Below, piece after piece: positions 32,298 to 40,487 of a stretch of 64,000 nucleotides of DNA. The number at the start of each line of letters is the position of its first letter. Positions within the stretch are counted from its first letter, which is position 1. Source of the stretch: Hyphomonadaceae bacterium UBA7672 (lineage in GTDB: Bacteria; Pseudomonadota; Alphaproteobacteria; Caulobacterales; Hyphomonadaceae); contig DLHI01000001.1 of the NCBI GenBank assembly GCA_002483135.1, positions 46,473 through 110,472 of the forward strand, written 5' to 3'. Made by a program: the position numbers and the translations under genes. The notes beneath the pieces were generated by a model that saw nothing but the letters and a program-made list of their open reading frames with translations, did no database searches and was not told where the DNA came from.

Positions 32298-32896
32298 GCA
32301 ACAAACCCGTTAAGCCCGGCGACTTGCAGTCGCTCTGGCAGTCGATGCCGACCCCGCAAATTTCTCTCTCTGCGGACGAGATTCGCGCACGTGCGCTTGC
32401 GTTCGACCGCAAGGTGCGCCACCGCAACAGGACCGAGTATGTCGCTGCGGCCGTCGTGGTTGCAGCCTTCACCTGGTTCGCCACCTGGCCGAAGCCCGCG
32501 ACGCCGTTGTGGCCCATCGCCAACCTCATGATTGTCGCGGGCACGCTGCTGGTGGCGTGGAATCTCCACCGCATTGCCCGCGCCGCCGCTCCACCCACTG
32601 GCGCCAGCGCCGGCAGCCTGATCGACTTCCAGCGCGCCCAGTACGTGCGCCAGCGCGATGCGCTGAATTCCGTCTGGCTCTGGTACATTGCCCCGATCGT
32701 GCCGGGGATGATCCTCTGGTACGGAGCGATTTGGACAACGCGTCCATCGCATCTGCCGGAGGTAGGCTGGACGATCGTCGTGATGCTGGCGGTTAGCCTG
32801 ACCATCACCGTGTTCGCCGGCATCGCCATCCTGAACCGCATCGTCGCCAGGCGCCTCCAGCGCATGATCGACGATCTCGACAGCTACAAGGAATAG
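32294..32896 (+). CDS. Membrane protein, probable anti-sigma partner
   Basis: 200 residues with about four hydrophobic segments (around residues 50-65, 74-92, 130-148 and 155-178), a soluble N-terminal 45 residues (LQSLWQSMPTPQISLSADEI) and a C-terminal helix (RRLQRMIDDLDSYKE). Translational coupling to the ECF sigma gene by a four-base overlap and an N-terminal cytoplasmic helix suggest it holds the sigma factor at the membrane. No zinc-type anti-sigma Cys motif is present, so this role is inferred from position. Confidence 0.72.
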   Translation: MSNKPVKPGDLQSLWQSMPTPQISLSADEIRARALAFDRKVRHRNRTEYVAAAVVVAAFTWFATWPKPATPLWPIANLMIVAGTLLVAWNLHRIARAAAPPTGASAGSLIDFQRAQYVRQRDALNSVWLWYIAPIVPGMILWYGAIWTTRPSHLPEVGWTIVVMLAVSLTITVFAGIAILNRIVARRLQRMIDDLDSYKE

Positions 32897-32900
32897 ACAC

Positions 32901-34286
32901 ATGCGATTGAACCTGCTCCCCGCCTTTGCCGCCTTCCTGCTGACGGGAACCGCCATGGCCCAGACGCCCGTTTTTCCGAATGACGCCGCGCTGATGCAGG
33001 TGCTGCAGGCGCGCGTTGAGGATGGTCGCGCCACGGGCCTTGTGCTCGGCGTGATGGAGGCGGATGGATCGACGCGCGTGGTCAGCTTTGGTGATCCAGG
33101 CGCGGGGGCGCGGGCGCTGAGTGCGGACAGCGTGTTCGAGATCGGGTCGGTAACGAAGGTGTTCACCACCACGCTGCTGGCCGACATGGTGAGGCGTGGG
33201 GAGGTGTCGCTTGATGTTCCGGCGCAGACCTATGCGCCGCCGGGTATGACGCTGCCCACACGCAACGGGAAGGCGATCACGCTGGCGCATCTGGCGGAGC
33301 AGAATTCGGGCTTGCCGCGCCTGCCGGGCAATCTCGATCTGTCGAAGGTCGACATGGCGAACCCGTATGCGGCTTACACGACTGAGATGCTGATGGAGTT
33401 CCTGGCGAGCTGTGAGCTGCCGCGCGATCCGGGGGCGGAGTTCGAATACTCGAACCTCGGCATGGGCCTGCTGGGCGCCCTACTCTCTCATCGCGCGGGC
33501 ATGGACTACGAGAGCCTGGTGCGCACGCGCATTCTTGAGCCACTGGGCATGACAATGTCGGGCATCGCGCTGTCGCCGGAGATGCAGGCGATGCTGGCGA
33601 AGGGGCATGGCGCCGATGGCGCACCGACTGCCAACTGGGACCTGCCATCACTGGCGGGCGCGGGCGCGTTGCGGTCGAGCATGGCCGACATGCTGAAATT
33701 TCTCGACGCCAATATGGGCGAGCCGAAGAACGATCTCGAGCGCGCGATGCGGGTGGCGCAGACGCCACGCTTCCCCCTGGGCGGGGATGCAGAGATCGGG
33801 TTGGGCTGGATCACGATCCACACTGCATCAGGCAGCTTTGTCTATCATGACGGCGGAACAGGTGGGTATGGCGCTATCATCGCCATCGATAACAAGCGCA
33901 ATGTCGGCCTTGTCCTGCTGGGCAACCGCACGGGAATTCCCGAGGACATCGCGATGCATCTGATGGACCCTTCCATCCCGTTGAGCGCGCCGCCAGCCGG
34001 TGATCGGAAGGAAGTCGCCGTCCCCGTCGAGATCCTTGAGAGCTACGTGGGCACGTATGCCTTCGACGCGTTGCCAACCATGAAGCTCACAGTGACCGTG
34101 GAAGGCGGCCAGCTGCAGGCCCAGCTGACGGGGCAGTCGCGACTGCCCGTGTTTGCTGCGTCCACGACGGAGTTCTTCTTCAAGATGGCCGACGCCCAAC
34201 TCACCTTCAAACCCGCTGTCGATGGAAATCCTGCGCACCTGATCCTGCATCAGGGCGGGATGAACCAGCGGGCGACGAAGGAGTGA
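32901..34286 (+). CDS. Serine beta-lactamase-family (class C-like) hydrolase
   Basis: 461 residues with a Sec signal (LLPAFAAFLLTGTAMA, cleaved near Ala20-Gln21). Penicillin-binding/class C fold: Ser83 and Lys86 in GSVTKVF, the YSN triad in EFEYSNLG (about residue 180) and HDGGTGG (about 317) in place of KTG. A C-terminal domain (LESYVGTYAF onward) like that of many esterase members follows. Family members include esterases and D-amino peptidases, so antibiotic resistance should not be assumed. Four bases after the probable anti-sigma gene, so likely under the same ECF operon. Confidence 0.9.
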   Translation: MRLNLLPAFAAFLLTGTAMAQTPVFPNDAALMQVLQARVEDGRATGLVLGVMEADGSTRVVSFGDPGAGARALSADSVFEIGSVTKVFTTTLLADMVRRGEVSLDVPAQTYAPPGMTLPTRNGKAITLAHLAEQNSGLPRLPGNLDLSKVDMANPYAAYTTEMLMEFLASCELPRDPGAEFEYSNLGMGLLGALLSHRAGMDYESLVRTRILEPLGMTMSGIALSPEMQAMLAKGHGADGAPTANWDLPSLAGAGALRSSMADMLKFLDANMGEPKNDLERAMRVAQTPRFPLGGDAEIGLGWITIHTASGSFVYHDGGTGGYGAIIAIDNKRNVGLVLLGNRTGIPEDIAMHLMDPSIPLSAPPAGDRKEVAVPVEILESYVGTYAFDALPTMKLTVTVEGGQLQAQLTGQSRLPVFAASTTEFFFKMADAQLTFKPAVDGNPAHLILHQGGMNQRATKE

Positions 34287-34589
34287 ATGGGGTGGCCCGC
34301 TTGCGCGGCGCTTGAGGCGAGCCTATCCACTTTCGGGATGAAAGGCAGGCTTCTGAGCATTGCGGTTGCTATCCTCGTACACCCCGCAACAGCGGCCGTG
34401 GTCCTGGTACTGTTTCTGGTGTTCAACAAGGGCTTCGGAATTGGAAATGCCGTAAGCCTCGTTGCGGCTCTCGTGGCCTTCGTCCTTGTGTGCGCCGCGT
34501 TGGGCCGACTCTGGCGACGCTTCGTACCAGCCAAGGAAAAGCCTGAAGACGACGCGTCATCTGAGCCAGTGTCGCTTCGCGACGATTGA
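34287..34589 (+). CDS. Small two-helix membrane protein
   Basis: 100 residues, starting at the base after the serine hydrolase stop with AAGGAG just upstream; an ATG at 34338 would start directly at the first helix. Two hydrophobic segments (SIAVAILVHPATAAVVLVLF and AVSLVAALVAFVLVCAALG) separated by a short loop, then a basic turn and an acidic tail (KEKPEDDASSEP). Function unknown; probably the last gene of the sigma operon. Confidence 0.65.
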   Translation: MGWPACAALEASLSTFGMKGRLLSIAVAILVHPATAAVVLVLFLVFNKGFGIGNAVSLVAALVAFVLVCAALGRLWRRFVPAKEKPEDDASSEPVSLRDD

Positions 34590-34646
34590 AACCCCTTGCC
34601 CGCTGCTTTGCAGCGACTGCCGGGCGGGGGCCCGGCGGTCCAGAGA

Positions 34647-35123
34647 TTAATCATCCAGCGAGCCGAAGGGGCCTTCTTCGTCTTCGTCGTCGGGGTCGAG
34701 GTCTTCTTCCTCGTCATCTTCCTCCGGCTCCCCGAACCAGGCGTCTTCATCCTCGACCGGCTGAGGCAGGCGTTCTTCGAGCATGCCGGCGACGGTTCCC
34801 GGCGGCAGTTCGGGCGCGCCTTCGATGACCCAGGAAAGAAACTCCTCGGGTCCGCCATTGAGATAGGGCGGCGGGGAGACAGGCTTGAACACCACCGCCA
34901 TCCCCTCCTCCAGCGAGAGACTGTTCAGCACCGACCCGATCTCCTGCACGGTGTGCCAGGCGAGGTCGTGGTCGATGTCGATGGAGAATTTGATCCACCA
35001 CCCGCCATCGGGCTCCTCGCCCGCGCCGATGCCCTGCGAAGGCGTGTCGTTTATCTCTATCGCGGGGATGCGCACGAGAAAATCGATCAGCTTTGCGAAC
35101 TTTGGATGATGCGTTTCAGACAT
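34647..35123 (-). CDS. Small protein with a long acidic C-terminus
   Basis: 158 residues; ATG 35123 with AAGGGG eight bases upstream. The globular part (residues 1-115) includes KFAKLIDFLVRIPAIEIND, GGWWIKFSIDIDHDLAWHTV and LNGGPEEFLSWVIEG. The last 40 residues are almost all Asp/Glu (EPEEDDEEEDLDPDDEDEE), a tail type that binds basic proteins or metals. No family recognised. Convergent with the small membrane protein gene and divergent from the gene at 35205. Confidence 0.78.
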   Translation of the reverse strand: MSETHHPKFAKLIDFLVRIPAIEINDTPSQGIGAGEEPDGGWWIKFSIDIDHDLAWHTVQEIGSVLNSLSLEEGMAVVFKPVSPPPYLNGGPEEFLSWVIEGAPELPPGTVAGMLEERLPQPVEDEDAWFGEPEEDDEEEDLDPDDEDEEGPFGSLDD

Positions 35124-35204
35124 CTTCGAATCCCCTTGGCGGCCTCCGTTGACCTTGCCGTGATCCGGGCGTTTGCTCCAGCGGAACGATGGAGGCGGCG
35201 GGCC

Positions 35205-35660
35205 ATGACAAAGGTCTGGAAGAAGGGGCGCGGGAAGCTGGGGCCCATGGCGCCGCTGCTGGGCCGGTGGAAGGCCAAGGCGGATACGCCGATGGGGCCG
35301 GTGACATGTGTCCGTCACTATGAAGCGTTCGGCGAGAAGTATGTGCGGCTGGAGGCGGAGTGGACGTTCAGCGCGAAGGGCGCGCCGAAATCCTATCGCG
35401 AGACCTGCTTCTTCGGGCCGGACTCGGATGGGGTGCTAACTTTCTGGTCCTACACCAGCGATGGGAAGAAGAGTTCCGGCAAGCTGGCGGATGCGAGCGA
35501 CCTTCACGCGCAGGCCGTGTGCTTCGAGGCGCAGATGGACGCAGGGCTGGCGCGGCAGACCTTCTGGCCGGCCGATTCGGGCGGCATGCACTGGGTCGTC
35601 GAGGCGAAGACCAAGAAAGGCTGGAGCCGGCTTGCCGATCACCACTACCGCCCGGCCTGA
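35205..35660 (+). CDS. DUF1579-like single-domain hypothetical protein
   Basis: 151 residues; ATG 35205 with GGAGG nine bases upstream. Beta-rich sequence: GRWKAKADTPMGPVTCVRHY, EAEWTFSAKGAPKSYRETCF, FFGPDSDGVLTFWSYTSDGK, MHWVVEAKTKKGWSRLADH. This order of strands resembles the lipocalin-like domains that follow 'total weight of fluorescence'-type DUFs, but I cannot name the family firmly. No signal peptide. Lone gene. Confidence 0.68.
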   Translation: MTKVWKKGRGKLGPMAPLLGRWKAKADTPMGPVTCVRHYEAFGEKYVRLEAEWTFSAKGAPKSYRETCFFGPDSDGVLTFWSYTSDGKKSSGKLADASDLHAQAVCFEAQMDAGLARQTFWPADSGGMHWVVEAKTKKGWSRLADHHYRPA

Positions 35661-35712
35661 TGCCGCGTTAGACCATGGCAAGCGCGCTGAAGCGTGAATG
35701 AGGAGACGACCC

Positions 35713-36177
35713 ATGCGATTTGCGATCCTGTCATTGTCGGCCCTGGCGCTTGCGGCATGTGGCGGCGAAACGCCGGCCAAGCCGGCTGAACCGGTGGCGG
35801 AAGCGCCGGCGGCCGATGCCCATGAAGGCCATGGCCCGATGGATGCTGGCATGCAGGCCGCGGACGCGGCCGATGACGCCAACCAGGCGGAGACGCCCGA
35901 CGGATTCATGTATCACACCGACACCTCGAAGATCGAAAGCATTCATCTGCCGACGGCGGCGGGGGTGACGTGGACGGCGACGCCGGAAGATCCGACGCAG
36001 GTCGAGGTGACGGGCGCGGCGGACGAGACGATGCCGGACGGCACGGTGCATCACGTCATCAAGATCAAGCCGGTGAAGTCTGGCGTGATTGCGAAAGTGA
36101 AGCTCGAGAAGCGCGAGAGCGCAGACGCCGCCGCACCGGTCGTGGAGACGCGGACCGTCAACGTGATGATCCACTAG
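35713..36177 (+). CDS. Exported lipoprotein of unknown function
   Basis: 154 residues; ATG 35713 with GGAG seven bases upstream. Lipobox LALAACG at Cys16, then a Pro/Ala/Glu linker with EGHGPMDAGMQ, and a C-terminal beta-type domain (TAAGVTWTATPEDPTQVEVT, DGTVHHVIKIKPVKSGV). His and Met residues in the linker could bind copper, but no family is recognised. A strong terminator follows 25 bases downstream. Confidence 0.75.
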   Translation: MRFAILSLSALALAACGGETPAKPAEPVAEAPAADAHEGHGPMDAGMQAADAADDANQAETPDGFMYHTDTSKIESIHLPTAAGVTWTATPEDPTQVEVTGAADETMPDGTVHHVIKIKPVKSGVIAKVKLEKRESADAAAPVVETRTVNVMIH

Positions 36178-36201
36178 GCTGACGGTCTTGCCAGACATGG
36201 A

Positions 36202-36237
36202 GAGGGCGCGGGCTCAACACCCGCGCCCTCTTCTTTC
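36202..36237 (+). terminator. Rho-independent terminator after the lipoprotein gene
   Basis: GAGGGCGCGGG and CCCGCGCCCTC form an 11-bp GC stem around a seven-base loop, followed by TTCTTTC. It lies between convergent genes and ends transcription of the lipoprotein gene. Confidence 0.85.
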
Positions 36238-36257
36238 GTGTAATGTCGAGAGCGGGA

Positions 36258-36554
36258 TCAGCCGGGCTTGGAGGCTGGCGGCGTGGTTTTCGCCTCGACC
36301 CACTTGCTGAACTCGGCGACGGTGAGTGACTTGTTCTTGTCGGAGTCGTACGCGTCGAAATCGGTCTGCGTGATCTTCGCGTCGATGGTCTGCACTTCGG
36401 TCAGCGACAGGGCGCCGCTCTTGTCAGCGTCGTGCTTGGCGAAGGCCTGTTCAGCCATGGACTTTTCCGTGGCGGGTGGCGCGGTCGGTGTCTGAGCCAG
36501 GGCGGGCGCCGAGAAGGCGGCGAGGGTTGCGGCGGCCAGAAGCGTCTTCATCAT
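36258..36554 (-). CDS. Exported EF-hand calcium-binding protein
   Basis: 98 residues with a Sec signal (LLAAATLAAFSAPALA). Two EF-hand loops: DADKSGALSLTE (Asp42 to Glu53) and DSDKNKSLTVAE (Asp70 to Glu81), both with acidic or Ser/Asn ligands in the calcium positions and Glu at position 12. It should bind calcium in the periplasm. Role unknown. Convergent with the lipoprotein gene across the terminator. Confidence 0.9.
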   Translation of the reverse strand: MMKTLLAAATLAAFSAPALAQTPTAPPATEKSMAEQAFAKHDADKSGALSLTEVQTIDAKITQTDFDAYDSDKNKSLTVAEFSKWVEAKTTPPASKPG

Positions 36555-36655
36555 TTTGGATTCCTCTACTGTTTCCGAGCACGGTCCCCTGCGGCGATCG
36601 CCGCCCGTCCTGGATTGGCAAACGGGAGTCGACCCGCCTGGTTGCAGGTTCCTCC

Positions 36656-36671
36656 CTGACCATTTGGTCAG
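36656..36671. promoter_or_regulatory. Perfect palindrome CTGACCA-TT-TGGTCAG in a 339-base gap
   Basis: Two seven-base halves separated by two bases, about 100 bases upstream of the EF-hand gene. Its size and symmetry fit a TetR- or GntR-type operator. The gap (36555-36893) also holds the 14-base palindrome GCGGCGATCGCCGC (36591-36604); the rest shows nothing recognised. Confidence 0.4.
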
Positions 36672-36893
36672 ATAGCCGCGACGAAAACCGCACCAGCCGC
36701 AAGGTCGCGATTTCTAGGCGTTTTTCGTTAGACGACCGCCAGCGGGCGACCGTCGCCTCACGAAACTTTCACGATTACGCCAGAACCCTCAAACAGTTCC
36801 GCCAGCACCATTTGTCGCCTTGCGCGTGAGGCTCTTCTGCAACATGTATGTGACATTGGAGTCATGTGGGGGCCAGTCAGGTTCAGGCAGTAC

Positions 36894-37124
36894 ATGATAC
36901 GTAGAAAAGTTGCGTACCAGCCCGGCTCGCGCGTTCAGTGGGCCGATGCTGGAAAGACCGTGCAGGGCATCATCCGCAAGGTCTTCACCCATCGCCTCGA
37001 GCGCACAATGAATGGCGCGACGGTCACCCGGCCGGCCAACAGGCGCAATCCGGCTTATCTGATCGAGCAGGAATGCGGCTCGGAGCTATTGCTCAATCAC
37101 AACGACCTTCTGCCGAGCCACTAG
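36894..37124 (+). CDS. DUF2945 (HVA1 Tudor-like) domain protein
   Basis: 76 residues from ATG 36894 (AGG six bases upstream; ATG 36864 is a longer alternative). The sequence GSRVQWADAGKTVQGIIRKV, then NRRNPAYLIEQECGSELLLN and HNDLLPS, matches the short beta-barrel of the DUF2945 hypervirulence-associated/Tudor domain family. Function unknown; probably a small nucleic-acid- or protein-binding barrel. Convergent with the GFA gene. Confidence 0.72.
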   Translation: MIRRKVAYQPGSRVQWADAGKTVQGIIRKVFTHRLERTMNGATVTRPANRRNPAYLIEQECGSELLLNHNDLLPSH

Positions 37125-37135
37125 GCCAACCCGGC

Positions 37136-37660
37136 CTAGGGTTCGAACAGGCCCGCCTTGGCGCGCGAAGGCTTGCGCGTCTTCTCGATGCTGACGCCAG
37201 GATAGCCCTTCAGGGGGCCGACCGGCGCGCCGAGATAGGCCCAGTCCTGCAACTCCCCGATGGCGAGGTGATACTTCGCCTCGCGGCCGATGCGCCCCGC
37301 GAAGAGGGCGCGCGGCACGTTGAGCCATTTCGGCGAACCGCCACGTGCGAGCATGAGCGGCGTCCCGCAGCGCGAGCAGAAGGAACGGACATGGTTACGT
37401 TCAGCGTCCTCGAACGTGGCGACGAGTGTCTTGCCACGCACCACGCGCACCTTGCTCTTCCAGCAACCAGCATAGGTGGCATAGGCTGCGCCGTGCGCAC
37501 GCCGGCTGGCTTCGGAATGATCGTGCCAGGCCCAGAAAGCGGGGAAGTCGATCTCGATTACGACCCCACCGCAGAGGCAGGCGCCGGAGACGGTTTCAGC
37601 GGCCTTCATACGAGCCTTGGGCGGGCTAGCAGGTTTCGGCGGCTTGGCTTTGGCAGGCAT
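37136..37660 (-). CDS. GFA (glutathione-dependent formaldehyde-activating) family protein
   Basis: 174 residues. Zinc-binding Cys motifs GACLCGGVVIEI (residues 26-37) and FCSRCGTPLM (near 95-104), plus SRRAHGAAYATYAGC in between, define the GFA/Mss4-like fold. The basic Pro/Lys N-terminus (PAKAKPPKPASPPKAR) precedes the domain. Many GFA members bind zinc without shown formaldehyde activity, so only the fold is claimed. Divergent from the Rieske oxygenase gene. Confidence 0.9.
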   Translation of the reverse strand: MPAKAKPPKPASPPKARMKAAETVSGACLCGGVVIEIDFPAFWAWHDHSEASRRAHGAAYATYAGCWKSKVRVVRGKTLVATFEDAERNHVRSFCSRCGTPLMLARGGSPKWLNVPRALFAGRIGREAKYHLAIGELQDWAYLGAPVGPLKGYPGVSIEKTRKPSRAKAGLFEP

Positions 37661-37733
37661 GCTGGGCCCTATTCATCTCGACGCGGCGCAGCAAACATCG
37701 GATAACACCGCCTGCACAAGCATACGGACGAAA

Positions 37734-38831
37734 ATGGCCGACGGCGCAATTTCCAAATCTGCCGGCATAACCGCCGAGGGCTGGCTGACGGACAGCTGGT
37801 ATTTCGCGTGCGCGTCGAAGACGCTGGCGCCGGGGACGCAATTCCGCCGGATCGTCCTGGGGCAGCCCGTACTGCTTGCCCGCACAGAGACGGGAGAGGC
37901 GTTCGCGCTGCGCGACATCTGCCCTCACCGGCTGGTGCCGCTGTCGGCGGGGCAGCAGGTGATGACGGACGGGCAGCCGACGATCCAGTGCCCGTATCAT
38001 GGATGGCGCTTCGGGACGGATGGGCAGTGCAAGCTGATGCCGTCGCTGCCGAACAAGGAAGACTTTGCGACCGACAAGGTGCGCGTGCGGCGCTATCCGC
38101 TGCACGAGGTGAACGGGATGATCTTCATCTACGTCGCCGACAATCCGCGCGTGGACGAGCCGCCGGCCGCGCCGCCGCCGAGCTTCGCGATCGGCGAAGG
38201 GATCAATCCGAAGTTCATCGTGCATCAGGTGTTCAACGCGCACATGGACGATGCTGTCGTTGGACTGATGGACCCGGCGCATGTGCCGTTCGTTCACAAT
38301 CAATGGTGGTGGCGGCCGCCGAGCACGGGGCTACGGCTCAAGGAAAAACTATTCGAGCCGGCGGAGCGCGGCTGGGCGCTGGCGAAGCATGCGCCATCGG
38401 GCAATTCGTTGGCCTATCGCGCACTGATGGGCGACAAGGTGACGACGGAGATCGTGTTCCAGATTCCGGGCTTCCGGTGGGAGATCATCGAAGCCGAGAA
38501 GCGGCGCATCTTCACGCTGACGTGCCTGACGCCGATCAGCATGAAAAAGACGCGCATCACGCAGATCACGTTCTGGAAGAATGCGCCGTTCCTTGATGTG
38601 GCGTTGCCGATCCTGATTCCCGCCGCGCAGAAATTCCTTGGGCAGGACGGTCACATGGTGAACCTGCAGAACAAGGGCATGGCCTATCAGCAGAACATGC
38701 TGTGGATCGACGATATCGATGTGCAGGCCAAGTGGTATCGCACACTGAAGAAGGTATGGGCGGCTTCGCGGGCGGAGGGACGCGCGTTCGTGAACCCGAT
38801 CGAGCCTCGGACGTTGAGGTGGCGGAGTTAG
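37734..38831 (+). CDS. Rieske-type aromatic ring-hydroxylating oxygenase subunit
   Basis: 365 residues from ATG 37734. N-terminal Rieske 2Fe-2S domain with CPHRLVPL (Cys63, His65) and CPYHGWRF (Cys86, His89). Catalytic domain with mononuclear iron ligands in FNAHMDDAVVGLMDPAHVPF and a following His (near residue 185), and PGFRWEIIEAEKRRIFTLT. It would hydroxylate or demethylate an aromatic or steroid-like substrate, taking electrons from a reductase. No ferredoxin or reductase gene is adjacent. Resembles vanillate- or carnitine-type single-subunit oxygenases. Confidence 0.92.
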   Translation: MADGAISKSAGITAEGWLTDSWYFACASKTLAPGTQFRRIVLGQPVLLARTETGEAFALRDICPHRLVPLSAGQQVMTDGQPTIQCPYHGWRFGTDGQCKLMPSLPNKEDFATDKVRVRRYPLHEVNGMIFIYVADNPRVDEPPAAPPPSFAIGEGINPKFIVHQVFNAHMDDAVVGLMDPAHVPFVHNQWWWRPPSTGLRLKEKLFEPAERGWALAKHAPSGNSLAYRALMGDKVTTEIVFQIPGFRWEIIEAEKRRIFTLTCLTPISMKKTRITQITFWKNAPFLDVALPILIPAAQKFLGQDGHMVNLQNKGMAYQQNMLWIDDIDVQAKWYRTLKKVWAASRAEGRAFVNPIEPRTLRWRS

Positions 38832-38853
38832 GTTTGCCGCCGGTGAGCACGGC

Positions 38854-38934
38854 CTCGTGCTTCGACAGGCTCAGCATGAGGCCTATTGGAAGCCACGCCC
38901 ACCAAGCCTCATCCTGAGCTTGTCGAAGGACGAG
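38854..38934. repeat. Palindromic element, family C
   Basis: Two 29-base arms (38854-38882 and 38906-38934) are reverse complements with three mismatches; the core is CTTCGACAGGCTCAGCATGA against TCCTGAGCTTGTCGAAGGAC. This type of 'clean' palindrome is common between genes in alphaproteobacteria. It follows the Rieske gene and could end its transcript. Confidence 0.75.
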
Positions 38935-38939
38935 ACGTC

Positions 38940-39368
38940 TCACCAAGAAAACCGCGCGCGAAGCATGACCAGTGCTCCAACTCCGAAGGCGACTGCGCTG
39001 GTCAACACGACCACGTCGAGCAGGGTGGCGAGCGTGGACACGACAACCTGGGTGACCGCAAACGCTGTCGCCCAGCATACGGCCAGAAACACGATTCCAG
39101 CTGCCAACACAGACCAGCGCTCGCGCGATCTGGATTCAGCGCTCCAAGGAATGTTGCGCTTCTGAAACTGCGTTCGAACCGTAGACATCAGAAAGGCGCA
39201 TGCACCAATCAAGAGCACAACGCTTGTCTCTTGACGAGTTCCGAGAGGACCGAGGTCCACCAGAACTCCATAAACACAAAGCGCGCTCAACAGCACGCAG
39301 AGGACACCGCCCGCCGAATCTAGGCTAATGAGGTCTACGAAAGACTTTCCCAACCTGCCGCTCTCCAC
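38940..39368 (-). CDS. Four-helix membrane protein
   Basis: 142 residues, start taken as GTG 39368 without a clear ribosome site. About four hydrophobic stretches (VLCVLLSALCVYGVLVDLG, SVVLLIGACAFLMS, VLAAGIVFLAVCWATAFAV, DVVVLTSAVAFGVGALVML). No family recognised. Codon use is less GC-biased than in neighbours; flanked on both sides by palindromic repeats, so it may have arrived with them. Low-moderate support. Confidence 0.55.
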   Translation of the reverse strand: MESGRLGKSFVDLISLDSAGGVLCVLLSALCVYGVLVDLGPLGTRQETSVVLLIGACAFLMSTVRTQFQKRNIPWSAESRSRERWSVLAAGIVFLAVCWATAFAVTQVVVSTLATLLDVVVLTSAVAFGVGALVMLRARFSW

Positions 39369-39406
39369 GCAATTCCGGTGACCGCGAAGGTTTACCGTCC
39401 GAACGC

Positions 39407-39448
39407 CCCCTCACCCTACCCTCTCCCCACAACGGGGAGAGGGGTGAG
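39407..39448. repeat. GC-rich hairpin element
   Basis: CCCCTCACCC, a three-base spacer and CTCTCCCC pair with GGGGAGAG and GGGTGAG across an ACAA loop. It resembles family B in composition but not in sequence. Lies in the 106-base gap between the membrane protein and dienelactone hydrolase genes. Confidence 0.5.
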
Positions 39449-39474
39449 TCGAAATGGCGCTCGCAGAGCGTCTT

Positions 39475-40374
39475 CTACTTCAACCCCGCCTTGAAGTTGG
39501 CGAGCAGGCGCGTCCAGGCTTTTTCGGCGAGGGCTTCGTCGTAGACCTGGCTGTCGGTGGGGCACCAGCCGTGTTGGGCGGCGTAGACTTCGATCTCGGC
39601 CTTGATCTTCGTCTTGGCGAATTCGTCGCGCAGCTTGTCCTTGATGGTGGGGTCCTGCGCGTCGTCGTTCTGGGCGACGGCGATCAGCATGTTGGTGGCC
39701 TTCATCTGCGGGATGAGCAGGTGCGGGCTGGTGGGCGCCGCAGTGAGCAGGCCGCCGCCGTGGAAGCTGGCGCCGGCGCCAATGCGATCCGGCAGGAAGC
39801 CGGCCGTGCGCATGACGAGCGGGCCGCCCATGCAGTAACCGGTCGTGCCTGCCTTCTTCTTGGCGTCGACAGAGCCGTGCTTGTCGAGCCAGGCGAACAT
39901 GGCGGTTGCATCCTTGCGGGTGTTTTCCGGATCGCTGACCGTGGGTTGCATCAGGCCGACGAGGCGCGTGCGCACCGGGGCGTCGGAGAATTTTTCGGTG
40001 GCGGCGTCGAACACTTGACCGCGCGCGAGGCGATAGAACGGGTTGATCGTGAGTACGGCATAGCCCGCCTGCGCGAGGCGCTTGCCCATGCCGCGGAAGG
40101 CAGGACGCAGGCCCATGATGTCCGGCCAGACAAGAACGGCGGGATGCTTTCCGAAGGCGGGCACGGCGAAGTGGACATCGGCCTTGCCATCCGGCGTGTC
40201 GATGTCGAGCTCCATCTCGACGACAGGAAGTTTGGTGGTCTGGGCTTCGGCTTCGACCGTGGCGAGGTTGGCGAGCGCGAGCGTAGCGGCACCGGCAGCG
40301 ATGGCGCCGCGGCGGGACATGCCGCCTTCCTTGAAGAATTCCTGGTTGCTGGCTTCGGTATGCTCGTCGCACAT
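39475..40374 (-). CDS. TAT-exported dienelactone hydrolase-family protein
   Basis: 299 residues; ATG 40374 with AGGGAGAG seven bases upstream. Twin-arginine signal: GMSRRGAIAAGAATLALANL (Arg-Arg at about 20-21). The dienelactone hydrolase core has nucleophile Cys181 in GYCMGGP, an acidic residue in AQNDDAQDP (about 238) and His in AQHGWCP (about 266). Family members hydrolyse lactones or activated esters. Folding before export by TAT implies a cofactor or tight fold. Downstream of, and perhaps separate from, the sulfate operon. Confidence 0.9.
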   Translation of the reverse strand: MCDEHTEASNQEFFKEGGMSRRGAIAAGAATLALANLATVEAEAQTTKLPVVEMELDIDTPDGKADVHFAVPAFGKHPAVLVWPDIMGLRPAFRGMGKRLAQAGYAVLTINPFYRLARGQVFDAATEKFSDAPVRTRLVGLMQPTVSDPENTRKDATAMFAWLDKHGSVDAKKKAGTTGYCMGGPLVMRTAGFLPDRIGAGASFHGGGLLTAAPTSPHLLIPQMKATNMLIAVAQNDDAQDPTIKDKLRDEFAKTKIKAEIEVYAAQHGWCPTDSQVYDEALAEKAWTRLLANFKAGLK

Positions 40375-40487
40375 GTGGCGTCTCTCCCTGTTTCCCACCG
40401 CTGGCCGTTTGGGCCTTGGGGAGAGGCTACACGCAATGTTGTAGCGCGTGCAAATCGCGGGGGTGTGATGGGGCGTGCGGCTAGCGC

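Noticed and set aside
32901..34286. Beta-lactam resistance function
   Set aside because: Fold matches class C/esterase family but KTG motif is changed and context is an ECF operon, so resistance is not supported. The same applies to 60485-61759.
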